From Enterococcus florum (GTDB taxonomy: Bacteria; Bacillota; Bacilli; Lactobacillales; Enterococcaceae): a stretch of DNA of 64,000 nucleotides. The translations under genes and the position numbers were made by a program. The notes below the pieces were generated by a model. The model had not been told where the DNA came from, made no database searches, and saw only the letters and a list, made by a program, of their open reading frames with translations. The DNA lies in NCBI RefSeq assembly GCF_004309355.1, contig NZ_BJCC01000034.1, forward strand, positions 92,541-156,540, in the 5' to 3' direction. Below, piece by piece: positions 40,577-50,284 of this stretch (its first letter is position 1; the number at the start of each line of letters is the position of its first letter).

Positions 40577-42328
40577 GTGAAAGAAGTTATGATCACGATC
40601 AATGGAAAAATTTGTACTGCTCCAGAAGGCTCGACCATTCTTGAAGCAGCCCGCATCAACAATATTGAAATCCCTACCCTATGCTATTTGAAAGAAATCA
40701 ACGAAATCGGCGCATGCCGAATGTGTGTCGTGGAGGTTAAAGGGGCTCGCAGTCTGGTGACCGCCTGTGTCTACCCAATCAGTGAAGGAATGGAGATCAC
40801 TACCAATTCTCAAAAAGTCTTCAATTCACGCAAGTTGAGTTTGGAGCTGATTCTTTCGACACACGAAAGGAAATGTCTGTCTTGTATCCGCAGTGGTAAT
40901 TGCGAGCTGCAAAAACTTTGTAAAGAGTTCAACGTCGACGACGAAGATTACTTCAACGGCGAAAATTGCGAATACGAATTTGACGACAGTGCCGTACACA
41001 TGGTCCGCAACAACAATAAATGTATTCTTTGCCGCCGTTGCGTAGCGGTTTGTTCGAAGTGGCAATCTGTTGGGGTAATCGGCCCGAACAATCGCGGCTT
41101 CAACACCCATATTGGCAGTGCTTATGAACAAAATCTAGGTGATGTACCATGTATCTCTTGCGGCCAATGTATCGTGGTCTGCCCGACTGGAGCGATTCAC
41201 GAGAAAGACCAGACGCAAGAAGTTTGGGACGCATTGGAGGATCCGACAAAACACGTGATTGTACAAACCGCCCCTTCTATTCGAGTAACACTGGGCGAAG
41301 CCTTCCATATGCCGATCGGCTCCAACGTAGAGGGAAAAATGGTGGCCGCCTTGCGTAGAATAGGCTTTGATCGCGTGTTCGATACCAACGTGGCTGCAGA
41401 CTTCACCATTATGGAAGAAGCCAATGAATTCTTGGAACGCGTTGAAAACAATGGACCATTCCCAATGTTTACCTCCTGTTCACCAGGATGGGTCAAATAT
41501 TGCGAGTCTTATCATCCAGAATTGATTCCAAACCTGTCCACCTGTAAATCGCCGCAGCAAATGTTTGGCGCTTTGGCAAAAACATGGTATGCGGAAAAAG
41601 AAGGCATCGATCCGAAAGACATTTTTGTTGTGGGTATCATGCCATGTACAGCTAAGAAATTTGAAGTAACACGAGAAGATGAAGCAGCCGCAGGCTATTC
41701 GGATTGCGATGTCGCCTTGACGACACGTGAATTGGCCAGAATGATCGATAAAGCCGGCGTTCGATTTGTCGAGCTGGAGGATGAATCCTTCGACAACCCA
41801 TTGGGTGAAGCAACTGGAGCAGGCTACATCTTTGGTGCAACTGGTGGTGTAATGGAAGCGGCACTGCGGACTGCAGCAGAAACACTGGCAGGCCATTCAT
41901 TGGAGCAAGTCGAATTTACAGAAGTTCGCGGCATGTCCGGAATCAAGGAAGCTACTTATGAAATGAGCGGTGCAACAGTCAATGTCGCTGTAGCCTCTGG
42001 CATCAGCAACGCCAAAAAACTAATCGAAAAAATCCAGGCCGGAGAAGCCTTCTATCACTTTGTAGAGATCATGGGTTGTCCTGGCGGCTGTATCAATGGC
42101 GGCGGACAACCGGTCCAACCCGCTTCAGTGCGAAACTTTGTTGACCTGAAAACCAAACGAGCAGCAGCACTTTATGCAGAGGACAAGGACAAAGGACTGC
42201 GAAAATCCAACGAAAATCCAATCGTTCAAAAAATCTATCAAGAATTTTTGGACAAACCAGGGAGCTTAAAAGCACACCATATTTTGCATACCAGCTACCG
42301 GGATCGATCAGAAATTGAAATTTCTTAA
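40577..42328 (+). CDS. hydA: [FeFe] hydrogenase catalytic subunit
   Basis: The 583-residue protein has an N-terminal plant-type [2Fe-2S] domain (CYLKEINEIGACRMC), a His-Cys [4Fe-4S] region (HERKCLSCIRSGNC) and two [4Fe-4S] ferredoxin clusters (CILCRRCVAVC, CISCGQCIVVC). The three H-cluster signatures follow: FTSCSPGWVKY, IMPCTAKKFE and EIMGCPGGCINGGGQP. All H-cluster cysteines are present. The GTG at 40577 lies eight bases after AGGAGG, which itself overlaps the hydB stop. The enzyme makes or takes up H2. The maturases HydE, HydF and HydG are not in this window and must lie elsewhere for activity. Confidence 0.95.
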   Translation: MKEVMITINGKICTAPEGSTILEAARINNIEIPTLCYLKEINEIGACRMCVVEVKGARSLVTACVYPISEGMEITTNSQKVFNSRKLSLELILSTHERKCLSCIRSGNCELQKLCKEFNVDDEDYFNGENCEYEFDDSAVHMVRNNNKCILCRRCVAVCSKWQSVGVIGPNNRGFNTHIGSAYEQNLGDVPCISCGQCIVVCPTGAIHEKDQTQEVWDALEDPTKHVIVQTAPSIRVTLGEAFHMPIGSNVEGKMVAALRRIGFDRVFDTNVAADFTIMEEANEFLERVENNGPFPMFTSCSPGWVKYCESYHPELIPNLSTCKSPQQMFGALAKTWYAEKEGIDPKDIFVVGIMPCTAKKFEVTREDEAAAGYSDCDVALTTRELARMIDKAGVRFVELEDESFDNPLGEATGAGYIFGATGGVMEAALRTAAETLAGHSLEQVEFTEVRGMSGIKEATYEMSGATVNVAVASGISNAKKLIEKIQAGEAFYHFVEIMGCPGGCINGGGQPVQPASVRNFVDLKTKRAAALYAEDKDKGLRKSNENPIVQKIYQEFLDKPGSLKAHHILHTSYRDRSEIEIS

Positions 42329-42348
42329 GCCAATTGAATGTTCACAAA

Positions 42349-42393
42349 ACAAGGCTGGATCACTCATCTTATCGATGAATGATCCAGCCTTGT
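42349..42393. terminator. Bidirectional terminator after hydA
   Basis: ACAAGGCTGGATCA (42349-42362) and TGATCCAGCCTTGT (42380-42393) form a perfect 14-bp stem with an inner TCATC/GATGA stem. It ends hydCBA and the convergent ECF gene. Confidence 0.85.
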
Positions 42394-42408
42394 TTACTTT
42401 ATGATGTT

Positions 42409-42984
42409 TTAGCTAATTTGCTGCCGATTTAAAGCTCTTGAAAGAACAGGCACGATCACGATGGCTATGGCCCCTCCCGTCAATGCTGTGACCAGCTGTG
42501 GAAACGAGAAGGCCCCCGAGACCATGGCCGCTTGAGGAGCGGGCATTTTTAATAAGATTGGAACTACGAATTGGACCACAGAGAGATAAAGAACTCCAAA
42601 TTTTACCACTGCAGCCACGATTGCTGCGATCAATAAGCTGGCAATGTTCTGCTTCTTGTCAATGCCTGCGATCATATGCCAGATCGTCACTAAAACTGCA
42701 TTAGCGATCGCTACACAAAAAACGATCTGCGGAAAAGCCGGCCCAATCCCGAACATAAAGGCAAAAAATGGGGATAATGCAGCGATCGTCAACCCACTTG
42801 CCAATCCTCCTGTAGTTACTGCTACGATCAAGATCAAATTGACCAATGAGCCGGTCACTAAAGTGTTGCCTAAACCAGCAGTCACTGCCTGAATTGCAAT
42901 CAATAATGCCAATAATACTGCTGTTTGAGTGATCCATAATGCTTTTCGATTCATATTGTCGGGTAAATTTGATCGTTTATTCAC
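42409..42984 (-). CDS. ECF transporter S component-like membrane protein
   Basis: The 191-residue hydrophobic protein has six putative membrane segments, and an early helix (ALLIAIQAVTAGLG) with the small-residue pattern that S components use to contact EcfT. S components bind vitamins or metals and use a shared energising module. The substrate family is not clear from sequence, and no known riboswitch was recognised upstream. An extended -10 box, TGGTACAAT on the minus strand (43070-43078), lies 90 bp upstream. The start is a GTG at 42984. Confidence 0.7.
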   Translation of the reverse strand: MNKRSNLPDNMNRKALWITQTAVLLALLIAIQAVTAGLGNTLVTGSLVNLILIVAVTTGGLASGLTIAALSPFFAFMFGIGPAFPQIVFCVAIANAVLVTIWHMIAGIDKKQNIASLLIAAIVAAVVKFGVLYLSVVQFVVPILLKMPAPQAAMVSGAFSFPQLVTALTGGAIAIVIVPVLSRALNRQQIS

Positions 42985-42996
42985 AAATAAACCCTT

Positions 42997-43368
42997 TCAC
43001 ATCCTTCCGCTTGTATTGAGTTGCTCGTTGCACATAAAAAATAAATAATGACGCTTAGTTGATACATTAATTGTACCAGATATATCGCAGAAATTAAAAA
43101 GGCTTTTTTGAATTTGCGGTATTTGATTTTGCTTCTCTCCCCTACTACAACATTTAACACTTGAATTTTCATTCACTGACAAGATACTACCTTTCGTTAC
43201 CGATGCAGCTGCCGCAACGGAGATGCCATTGTTCACTGATGAGATCGATCGTTTGGAAATCTTCGCTGCTAACACCGGGTTCAAACAACCATAGACTAAA
43301 AGAACCCCATGGACAACAAAAAGTTTTACTAAAAAGCGTCCAGCTGAACCGATTTGAATTCGATTCAT
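42997..43368 (-). CDS. Possible small secreted protein, uncertain
   Basis: This is a 123-codon frame downstream of the CocE-type hydrolase gene on the same strand. Residues 1-36 look like a signal peptide with a hydrophobic core (LVKLFVVHGVLLVYG) and cleavage after PVLAA. The following ~30 residues are Ser/Lys-rich with a CC pair. The C-terminal third overlaps the promoter of the ECF gene and looks non-coding. The ribosome-binding site is weak and I recognise no family. It may be a decayed gene. Confidence 0.25.
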   Translation of the reverse strand: MNRIQIGSAGRFLVKLFVVHGVLLVYGCLNPVLAAKISKRSISSVNNGISVAAAASVTKGSILSVNENSSVKCCSRGEKQNQIPQIQKSLFNFCDISGTINVSTKRHYLFFMCNEQLNTSGRM

Positions 43369-43400
43369 GCCAGACGCCTTTTTAACTGTCTTCTTGTTCG

Positions 43401-45422
43401 CTACATGCCATTTCGCTTAATTTTCTTTTCCCAGCTTTTCGTGTAAATATGCTGATCGTTTTCGCTCACGTCCATCTGTCCAGTAAGATAAAAGTAATCT
43501 TTGTCTGAGGTTTGTGTTGTGACAATGTCCGAATTCGTCCACCATCCTTCACGACCGATCCGCATATTTTGTGTGATCACATATTTGGCGGAAAGCGGGT
43601 TTCTGTTGGAAACCGTCAATTCTCGCTTCAGATTGTGCTCTACGGTCACGTCGATCTCATCAAATCGATAGATCCCTTCTCCAAATACACCGCCAATGCC
43701 GTTGGTGATGCAGGTCCAAGCATCGTTAACTAGATCATACTTGATTTCCCGCTCTACTTTGCCTTCAGAAAGTACGGTTGTTGGCGTCAAGGCAGCAGAC
43801 TGGGCTTCAGGATCCGGTCCTTTAGTGTCTTCGCCGCTGAATATCGGTAAAGTGAATTTGGCCTCATGCAGGTTGAGCGTCAAGCTGTACTCTTCTGGCA
43901 GCGGCCAAAACATCGGCCAAGCATTGTTGGCTAACGACAAACGGATTCGATGACCTTTCTTGAAGCGATGTCCGCAGCAATCCAACCCAACAAAGGCATT
44001 CACCTTTTCTCCCGGCGTAAGCGGAACAACCTTGTCATGTCCCTGCAAGTGTGTCAGATTCATCACCCCATAAGAAACACGCGTCGAGGCTCCGTCTGGC
44101 GCCACATCACATAATGAAGCATACAACATGGCATTCGGCTTATCACTAGACAGTTCAATCTCGATTCGTGGATACCCAAAGATGTTTACATCTGCTTCCA
44201 GCACCTCTGAATCGAAGCTGAGAGCCAACCCATTATCGATCCGCTGATCTCCTGGGGATTCTCCGGGAACCCCTGCTCCCATCCATTCGTTAGCCAGCAA
44301 GGTGTGCGCCAATGGTGTCCGTAAAAGAACCTGTTCCTCTGCAGTCGCACGCTTATCAACCAACTGTCCATAAGTTAATCGATAGTTTTTTGAAGCAACG
44401 GCTTTAGACGGCCAGTCTTCGATTGCAACCCATCGTCCCTTGCTTACGGGTATGTTGGTGGACGGCGGCATACTGTCCTCGATCCAAGCTTGAACCATCG
44501 GTCCGTCTAACACGCCATTGTCTTTGCCTTTTAACCAATGGTCCCACCAACGAACGCCCTCCCCTAAGAAATTGATTGCTGGTTCCGGCACGCCATCGTG
44601 GGCATAGACATGCGCCCATGGGCCAATAATGCCCTTCTTAGGCACATCAACTCCCTCCAGCAGGCTCAATACTGTGTTCGTGTAGGAATCTGCATACCCG
44701 TCTACCGCAAAAACTGGTACTTGAATAGCCGAGTAGTCTTCGCAGACCGAACCATGCTGCCAATACGCATCTCTCGTTTGGTGCTCTAGCCAATTGGCCA
44801 TCCACAGTGGCATGTTTTCAAGGCGATTCAGCCACATCTCACGCCAACGATCACCAACGATTCGAGGATCGATCGCCCTTGATTGATACCCCAGCATGAT
44901 TGCTCCCCACCAAAAACTATCATTGAGGATCATTCCACCTTTATAGTGGATATCATTGTTGTACCGATCATCAGTGTAACCAACGACCATCACTGCTTTA
45001 AGTGCTGGTGGTTTTCTAGCTGCGATCTGCAGCGAGTTAAAGCCGCCCCAGGATTTTCCCATCATGGCTACTTGACCATCACACCACGGTTGTTTACTAA
45101 TCCAATCGATAATCTCCAGTGCATCATCCTGTTCTTGCTTTAAATATTCATCCTCCAACAGTCCATCTGATTCACCTGTCCCTCGCATATCCACACGTAC
45201 TACATTGTAGCCGTGTCCAGAGAAATACCCATGCATCGGATTATCGCGTCCTCTAGTCCCATCTGTTTTGCGATAAGGCAAATACTCTAGAATAGCTGGC
45301 AGCGGTTCTTCAGATTTTGGCAGCCAAATTCGGCAGGACAACCGGGTACCGTCCGACAAGGTGTACCATTCATTTTCGATAATCTCCACATCATACGGAA
45401 ATTCAGTGATGATTTTTTTCAC
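43401..45422 (-). CDS. CocE/NonD-family hydrolase (X-Pro dipeptidyl-peptidase-like, S15)
   Basis: This 673-residue serine hydrolase has the alpha/beta-hydrolase domain with the nucleophile in MMGKSWGGF (about residue 124), a catalytic Asp region near PVFAVDGYAD and His in WAHVYAHD, and the C-terminal jelly-roll domain of the X-Pro dipeptidyl-peptidase family. Members cleave esters (cocaine esterase), acylated beta-lactams or X-Pro dipeptides. No signal peptide is seen, so it acts in the cytoplasm. It is cotranscribed with the MFS carrier 20 bp upstream, which may import its substrate. Confidence 0.87.
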   Translation of the reverse strand: MKKIITEFPYDVEIIENEWYTLSDGTRLSCRIWLPKSEEPLPAILEYLPYRKTDGTRGRDNPMHGYFSGHGYNVVRVDMRGTGESDGLLEDEYLKQEQDDALEIIDWISKQPWCDGQVAMMGKSWGGFNSLQIAARKPPALKAVMVVGYTDDRYNNDIHYKGGMILNDSFWWGAIMLGYQSRAIDPRIVGDRWREMWLNRLENMPLWMANWLEHQTRDAYWQHGSVCEDYSAIQVPVFAVDGYADSYTNTVLSLLEGVDVPKKGIIGPWAHVYAHDGVPEPAINFLGEGVRWWDHWLKGKDNGVLDGPMVQAWIEDSMPPSTNIPVSKGRWVAIEDWPSKAVASKNYRLTYGQLVDKRATAEEQVLLRTPLAHTLLANEWMGAGVPGESPGDQRIDNGLALSFDSEVLEADVNIFGYPRIEIELSSDKPNAMLYASLCDVAPDGASTRVSYGVMNLTHLQGHDKVVPLTPGEKVNAFVGLDCCGHRFKKGHRIRLSLANNAWPMFWPLPEEYSLTLNLHEAKFTLPIFSGEDTKGPDPEAQSAALTPTTVLSEGKVEREIKYDLVNDAWTCITNGIGGVFGEGIYRFDEIDVTVEHNLKRELTVSNRNPLSAKYVITQNMRIGREGWWTNSDIVTTQTSDKDYFYLTGQMDVSENDQHIYTKSWEKKIKRNGM

Positions 45423-45441
45423 GAGTTCATCCTCCTATGAT

Positions 45442-46755
45442 TTACTTATTTTCAACTGCTGATTGTTCCGCAGCTTTTTGTCTCATTTCTTCTTTATAGC
45501 GTTTACCGTAAGTTCTTCCCCAAACCACACATAAAACGGCACCGAGCACTGCCATCGCAATCATAATGCCAAAATAAATGTAATAGCCTGTATTTCCTGC
45601 GTAACGGTCCAAAATATTCCCAGCTGCCAATGGTGCTAAGACCTCCGGCAAATACCCCAAAGTGCTGGCTAGACCGATGGCTATGCCGGACAGCCGCAAA
45701 GGAATTTTTCCTTCCGACATAAAGGAGAAGAATAAACCATAGTTTGAAAACATCGCTAGATACACAATGCTCGCCGCTACAATCAAAAGAACGATCTGCA
45801 GCTGACCGCTGATCCCAGCCACAGCGAGCATGAGGGCGGTGCCGATCCCCATTGCGACGAAGCCGCCGAGCATGACTGTCGACTTACTGAAGCGATCGGC
45901 TACAAATCCACCCACCGGTGCTGCCACCAACCGGCAGTATTGCGCCAAAACAGTCACCACTGCCGCAAAAACGGCCGAGGTGCCAATGATATTGGAAGCA
46001 TAGGGTGTAAAATAATAAATCGACATGTTAAAGGTATAGCTGGTAAACATCAACCCGATAATGATCCAGATCGCCGGCATTTTAAGGACATCGACAATGT
46101 CTTGAAGCTTCAATTTTTCACCCGATGCATCTTCTGCTGATCTCGTTGGCTCCTTTACTAAAAATAAAAAGGCGAAACCGCAAACGATTGGGATCACAGA
46201 ATAAAAAATGATAATCCAACGCAGCCCAGACGCCTCAGTAATTTGTTTTTGGAAGAAACCAAAAATCGCCGTAGCAATTGCCATATGGATTACATTGGTG
46301 ATTCCCCGTGTTCCTTCAAAAATGCCATATGCCCGACTTTGTTCATCTTCGTTTGCCTGCATCCGCACGATTTTCAACAGAGCCGGCCAAAACGTCAGCA
46401 ATGAGGTCACTCCCCAAAGTGCATAGATCAAAAAAAGCGCAATGAAGCTGGTGAAAAACAAATGTAAAAAACCACCAAGTCCAGTTGCGATCAATGAAAA
46501 GACTAATAATTTTTTTGCGGCAAAACGGTCGGCTAAAATCCCGCCGATCAAATACGAAACCAGTCCCATAAAACCATAAGCACTTCCCAGTGAACCCATC
46601 TGTGTGTTGGTCAAGTGATACGTAGCAATATAAGCATCGTAATAATACAAACGAAAATAGGCCAACCCATAAATAATCGATCCTGCAATCGCCAATAAAA
46701 TGACTGTAAAGAAATTCTTCCGCAATCCCTGCTTTACTTCCTTCGCCGTTTCCAT
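45442..46755 (-). CDS. Major facilitator superfamily transporter
   Basis: The 437-residue protein has 12 predicted membrane segments and the MFS loop motif GGILADRFAAKK after helix 2, with a related GGFVADRFSKS after helix 8. It resembles anion or hexuronate/oxalate-formate type carriers (ACS/OFA-like) rather than drug pumps. First gene of the operon with the CocE-type hydrolase. The AraC-type gene lies 209 bp upstream on the same strand. The substrate is unknown, perhaps an ester or acylated compound. Confidence 0.85.
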   Translation of the reverse strand: METAKEVKQGLRKNFFTVILLAIAGSIIYGLAYFRLYYYDAYIATYHLTNTQMGSLGSAYGFMGLVSYLIGGILADRFAAKKLLVFSLIATGLGGFLHLFFTSFIALFLIYALWGVTSLLTFWPALLKIVRMQANEDEQSRAYGIFEGTRGITNVIHMAIATAIFGFFQKQITEASGLRWIIIFYSVIPIVCGFAFLFLVKEPTRSAEDASGEKLKLQDIVDVLKMPAIWIIIGLMFTSYTFNMSIYYFTPYASNIIGTSAVFAAVVTVLAQYCRLVAAPVGGFVADRFSKSTVMLGGFVAMGIGTALMLAVAGISGQLQIVLLIVAASIVYLAMFSNYGLFFSFMSEGKIPLRLSGIAIGLASTLGYLPEVLAPLAAGNILDRYAGNTGYYIYFGIMIAMAVLGAVLCVVWGRTYGKRYKEEMRQKAAEQSAVENK

Positions 46756-46923
46756 AATGTTCCCCCTTATATCCCAATTTTTGTTCCGTTTCTGTTAGAT
46801 TCACCTCTGTTTCTTCCTGTAAAAGCGTTATTCATCATAGCACCCGCAACAATAAAAGATGTATCTATAGAAATTTTATCATGAATAAATCCGTCAAACA
46901 ATGTGAAGTCGCGAACAGAATAA

Positions 46924-46945
46924 GCTGTGACATGACTGTTACAGC
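46924..46945. terminator. Weak hairpin after the AraC-family gene
   Basis: GCTGTGACA and TGTTACAGC pair with one mismatch. There is no strong T-tract on the minus strand. It resembles the stronger hairpin at 34356-34383. Confidence 0.35.
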
Positions 46946-46963
46946 CTCTTGATCCACTCTGTA

Positions 46964-47869
46964 TTAGGTTGCTCTTGAAACGATCTGCTGGCGTTCCAGC
47001 AGGACACGCAGCTTTTCCATGGAGAGATTACTAGCAGATTCCTGCTGCATCCGCTTGCGATAACTGCGTGCTGTTTCACCAGTAACTTTCTTAAAGGTTC
47101 GACTGAAGACGACCAAACTGTTAAACCCGACTTCCTGAGCAATTGCTTCAATGGACTTATCTGTCATAGACAAAAGAAACGCCCCGCGATTGATCCGTAC
47201 CCCTGTCAAATATTCCTTGATGCTCATGCCGATATGCGTGCTGAACAATCGTGAAAGATGGCTGCGGTTTACCGCTAATGCTTTTGCGATCTGCTCAACC
47301 GTGATCTCTTCAGCGTAATGCTGTTGGATGTAGCTCATCACTTCGATCGCTAGCGGCGAGTGTCCCTTTTGTGTCCCCAAGGTCAGTGTGCCTCCGTCAT
47401 TTATCAGCAGATAAAACAGTCGATACAATTGCTCGTTTAACCGCAGCTCGCTGGAAAGACTATCCTCGTTGAATGCCATACAGTCCATGATCAAATCAAT
47501 ATACTTTTGGATCGTGGAGGACACCATCGTATATCCGTTTTCCTGAAAAACCGATTGGCGAATTACTTCATCCGCTACTTTTCCGCCAAAAGAGATCCAG
47601 CAATACAACCAAGGTTCTTCCCCATCCGCATGATAAAATGTTGAATCGCCAGGCCGAATCAAAAACAGGTCGCCTTTTTTTAATTTGTATTGCTGATCTT
47701 TCACATGGTACGTTCCTGTTCCATCCATTACGATGTGCAAAATATACTGCTGGCGAATCGCTGGTCCAAACGAATGAAAGGGCAGATTTTTTGAAAATCC
47801 GCAAAAATCAAAAAAAAGATCCCCTGAAAGATAATGATGGTCCTTCTTCAAAAACAATGCCTGTTCCAC
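46964..47869 (-). CDS. AraC-family transcriptional regulator
   Basis: The 301-residue protein has an N-terminal cupin-like sensor domain (QYILHIVMDGTGTYHV, KKGDLFLIRPGDST) and a C-terminal double helix-turn-helix (TVEQIAKALAVNRSHLSRLFSTHIGMSIKEYLT, then SIEAIAQEVGFNSLVVFSRTFKKVTGETARSYR). This is the form of regulators of alpha-galactoside or other sugar genes. It is divergent from galM-galK (190-bp spacer) and upstream of the MFS-CocE operon on the same strand, so either could be its target. Confidence 0.9.
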   Translation of the reverse strand: MEQALFLKKDHHYLSGDLFFDFCGFSKNLPFHSFGPAIRQQYILHIVMDGTGTYHVKDQQYKLKKGDLFLIRPGDSTFYHADGEEPWLYCWISFGGKVADEVIRQSVFQENGYTMVSSTIQKYIDLIMDCMAFNEDSLSSELRLNEQLYRLFYLLINDGGTLTLGTQKGHSPLAIEVMSYIQQHYAEEITVEQIAKALAVNRSHLSRLFSTHIGMSIKEYLTGVRINRGAFLLSMTDKSIEAIAQEVGFNSLVVFSRTFKKVTGETARSYRKRMQQESASNLSMEKLRVLLERQQIVSRAT

Positions 47870-47943
47870 ATGTACCCCTCCTCTTTCTTATTATCGCAAA
47901 ATGCAACAAAAAGTTAAATAGTTATCACGAAATGCTCTCACCG

Positions 47944-47957
47944 AGAAAGCGATTACT
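47944..47957. promoter_or_regulatory. Candidate cre site upstream of galM
   Basis: AGAAAGCGATTACT matches the catabolite-responsive element consensus TGNAANCGNTNNCA except at the two outer bases. It lies about 100 bp before galM in the spacer shared with the AraC gene. Confidence 0.4.
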
Positions 47958-48059
47958 TGATACACTCATTTTGTGGAAATGCTCGCCCCTTTTCTTGACA
48001 AGCATCCAAAAAAAAGCTCCAATGAAATAAACGCTATTTTTCTAAGAAAGGATTTTATT

Positions 48060-49094
48060 ATGACGATCACACAAAGCGAATTTGGACAGGGATATCATTT
48101 GATCACATTGACTAACAAGAACGGTGTCGCATTAACTGTATCGGACTTGGGAGCTCGTATCGTCAGCTTGAAGGTTCCGATCGGCGAGGAAAAACGCGAG
48201 CTGATATTAGGTTTTGAACATGTCGAAGATTATTTGGAGAAAGACCCCTACATCGGTGCCTCAATCGGACGAACCGCTGGACGGATCGAAAGCGGCCGTT
48301 TTACTATCGGACAAAAGCATTTCCAAGTTTTGACCGACCCTGAGACCGGACATACGCTGCATGGCGGATCTCCGGGATTTGAAACCAAGAAATGGGACTA
48401 CCAACTGGAAGAAAAAAACGGTGAAGCTTCAGTCCTTTTTACCCTTACAAGTCCTGATAAAGAAAATGGATTCCCCGGAGAGTTACAAACTGATGTACGC
48501 TACACCTTGACTGAAGACAATACTTGGCGCTTGACCACGACTGGTGTCAGTGATCAAGATACTTTGTACAATCCGACAAATCATGTGTATTTTAATTTAT
48601 CTGGAGATGTCACTCAGCCGATCGATCAGCATACGCTGTTTCTTAATAGTGCCTACTTTGCACCATTAAGGCCGGATCTGATTCCGCTGGGTGAAAAACA
48701 AGCAGTGAATGGAACAGATTTTGATTTCCAAATCGAAAAGGCTTTAGGACCTGTATTTTCTGGCAAGTTTGGGCAAAAAGAACTTTTCGATGGATTGGAT
48801 CATCCTTTCTTTTTAAACGATCCTCGTTTGAATGTTCCCTCTGCCAAGCTGACCAGCCCTGATAAACAAGTAGCGGTCACTGTAAAAACAGAGGCTTCAA
48901 GCGTAGTGGTCTTCACTGCCAACTTTGGTGAAAATGGCCCGGAAATGCGCGGCAAGACGTTGGCTCACCATGGCGGAATCACTTTTGAGACACAAACAGC
49001 TCCGGGTGCGGAACAATTTCCGGCATTTGGTTCGATTTGGTTAAAAGCCGGTCAACCCATGCAAACAACGACTATATTCCAACTGGAATTCTGA
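48060..49094 (+). CDS. galM: Aldose 1-epimerase (galactose mutarotase)
   Basis: The 344-residue GalM fold protein has the substrate Arg in GRTAGRIESGRF (about residue 80), catalytic His in HTLHGG (~100) and His in NPTNHVYFNLSG (~175), and catalytic Glu near GGITFETQ (~310). It interconverts alpha and beta anomers of galactose so that GalK can use the alpha form. ATG 48060 is preceded by AAAGGA. galK follows 14 bp later in the same operon. Confidence 0.93.
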   Translation: MTITQSEFGQGYHLITLTNKNGVALTVSDLGARIVSLKVPIGEEKRELILGFEHVEDYLEKDPYIGASIGRTAGRIESGRFTIGQKHFQVLTDPETGHTLHGGSPGFETKKWDYQLEEKNGEASVLFTLTSPDKENGFPGELQTDVRYTLTEDNTWRLTTTGVSDQDTLYNPTNHVYFNLSGDVTQPIDQHTLFLNSAYFAPLRPDLIPLGEKQAVNGTDFDFQIEKALGPVFSGKFGQKELFDGLDHPFFLNDPRLNVPSAKLTSPDKQVAVTVKTEASSVVVFTANFGENGPEMRGKTLAHHGGITFETQTAPGAEQFPAFGSIWLKAGQPMQTTTIFQLEF

Positions 49095-49108
49095 AAGGAA
49101 AAGATGCA

Positions 49109-50275
49109 ATGAAAATCAATCAAGCTTTAGATCAAACATTTGTTGAACATTTCGGCGATAAAGAACGCGCTGCTTATTTTTCACCAGGACGAATCAATCT
49201 GATCGGAGAACACACCGACTACAACGGCGGTTATGTCTTCCCTGCCTCCATTACCTATGGGACCTATGGGATCGCTAGTCCCCGGGAAGACGATCAAGTC
49301 ATCGTCTATTCGACGAACTTTAAGGACGTCGGAGAGATTCATTTTACATTAAAAGAGTTGACTTATGACAAACAGCACGATTGGGCGAATTACGTAAAAG
49401 GCATGATCTTAAAACTGAAAGAAGCCGGACATTCTATCGATCATGGCTTTGAACTCGTTGTAGAAGGCGACATTCCCAATGGTGCTGGACTGTCCAGCAG
49501 TGCTTCTCTAGAATTGTTGGTAGGTGTGATACTGGAAGACTTGTTTGAGCTTTCTACTGACCGACTGGAACTGGTCAAGCTCGGACAAAAAACTGAGAAT
49601 GAGTTTATCGGCGTCAACTCAGGGATCATGGACCAGTTTGCCATAGGCTTTGGTCAAGAAAATCAGGCGATCCTATTAGACACAAATACTCTGAAATACG
49701 AAATGGTGCCAATCGAATTAGATGGTTATGCGTTAGTGATCATGAATACTAACAAACGCCGTGAACTGGCTGATTCAAAATACAATGAGCGCCGCAGCGA
49801 ATGTGAAAAAGCATTGCAGCTATTACAACAAAAACTAACAGTCACAGCATTAGGTGATTTAGATGAGGAAACTTTTGATGCAAATCTCGCGTTGATCGGC
49901 GACGAAACACTGATCAAACGAGCACGGCATGCAGTCTACGAAAATCAACGGACCCTCAAGGCGAAAAAAGCACTGGTGGCAGGTGATTTGACTCAATTTG
50001 GTCAATTGTTGAATGATTCCCACCGTTCGTTGCGAGACGATTATGAAGTGACTGGGCTTGAACTAGACAGCTTAGTGGCAGCGGCGCAGGCACAGCCGGG
50101 AGTCCTCGGAGCCCGCATGACAGGAGCAGGCTTTGGAGGCTGTGCCATCGCAGTTGTCAAAGAGGAAGCCATTCCTGATTTTGAGGAAAAAGTGCAAGCC
50201 GTTTATGAAAAAGCAATCGGCTATGCACCAACCTTCTACGTTGCTCACATCGGCAGCGGAACTACCAAACTCTAA
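49109..50275 (+). CDS. galK: Galactokinase
   Basis: The 388-residue GHMP kinase carries the galactokinase signature GRINLIGEHTDYNGG at residues ~27-41, the ATP loop GAGLSSSASLELL (~125), catalytic Asp in GIMDQFA (~178) and the C-terminal GARMTGAGFGGC. It phosphorylates alpha-D-galactose to galactose 1-phosphate in the Leloir pathway. AAAGGA precedes ATG 49109. galE and galT, which usually follow in enterococci and lactobacilli, are absent: an unrelated symporter gene comes next. Confidence 0.95.
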   Translation: MKINQALDQTFVEHFGDKERAAYFSPGRINLIGEHTDYNGGYVFPASITYGTYGIASPREDDQVIVYSTNFKDVGEIHFTLKELTYDKQHDWANYVKGMILKLKEAGHSIDHGFELVVEGDIPNGAGLSSSASLELLVGVILEDLFELSTDRLELVKLGQKTENEFIGVNSGIMDQFAIGFGQENQAILLDTNTLKYEMVPIELDGYALVIMNTNKRRELADSKYNERRSECEKALQLLQQKLTVTALGDLDEETFDANLALIGDETLIKRARHAVYENQRTLKAKKALVAGDLTQFGQLLNDSHRSLRDDYEVTGLELDSLVAAAQAQPGVLGARMTGAGFGGCAIAVVKEEAIPDFEEKVQAVYEKAIGYAPTFYVAHIGSGTTKL

Positions 50276-50284
50276 TATCTCAGC

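Noticed and set aside
42985..43400. Possible vitamin riboswitch upstream of the ECF S component
   Set aside because: A GGGGAGAG run recalls part of some riboswitches, but the other conserved segments of the folate, TPP, FMN or preQ1 types were not found.
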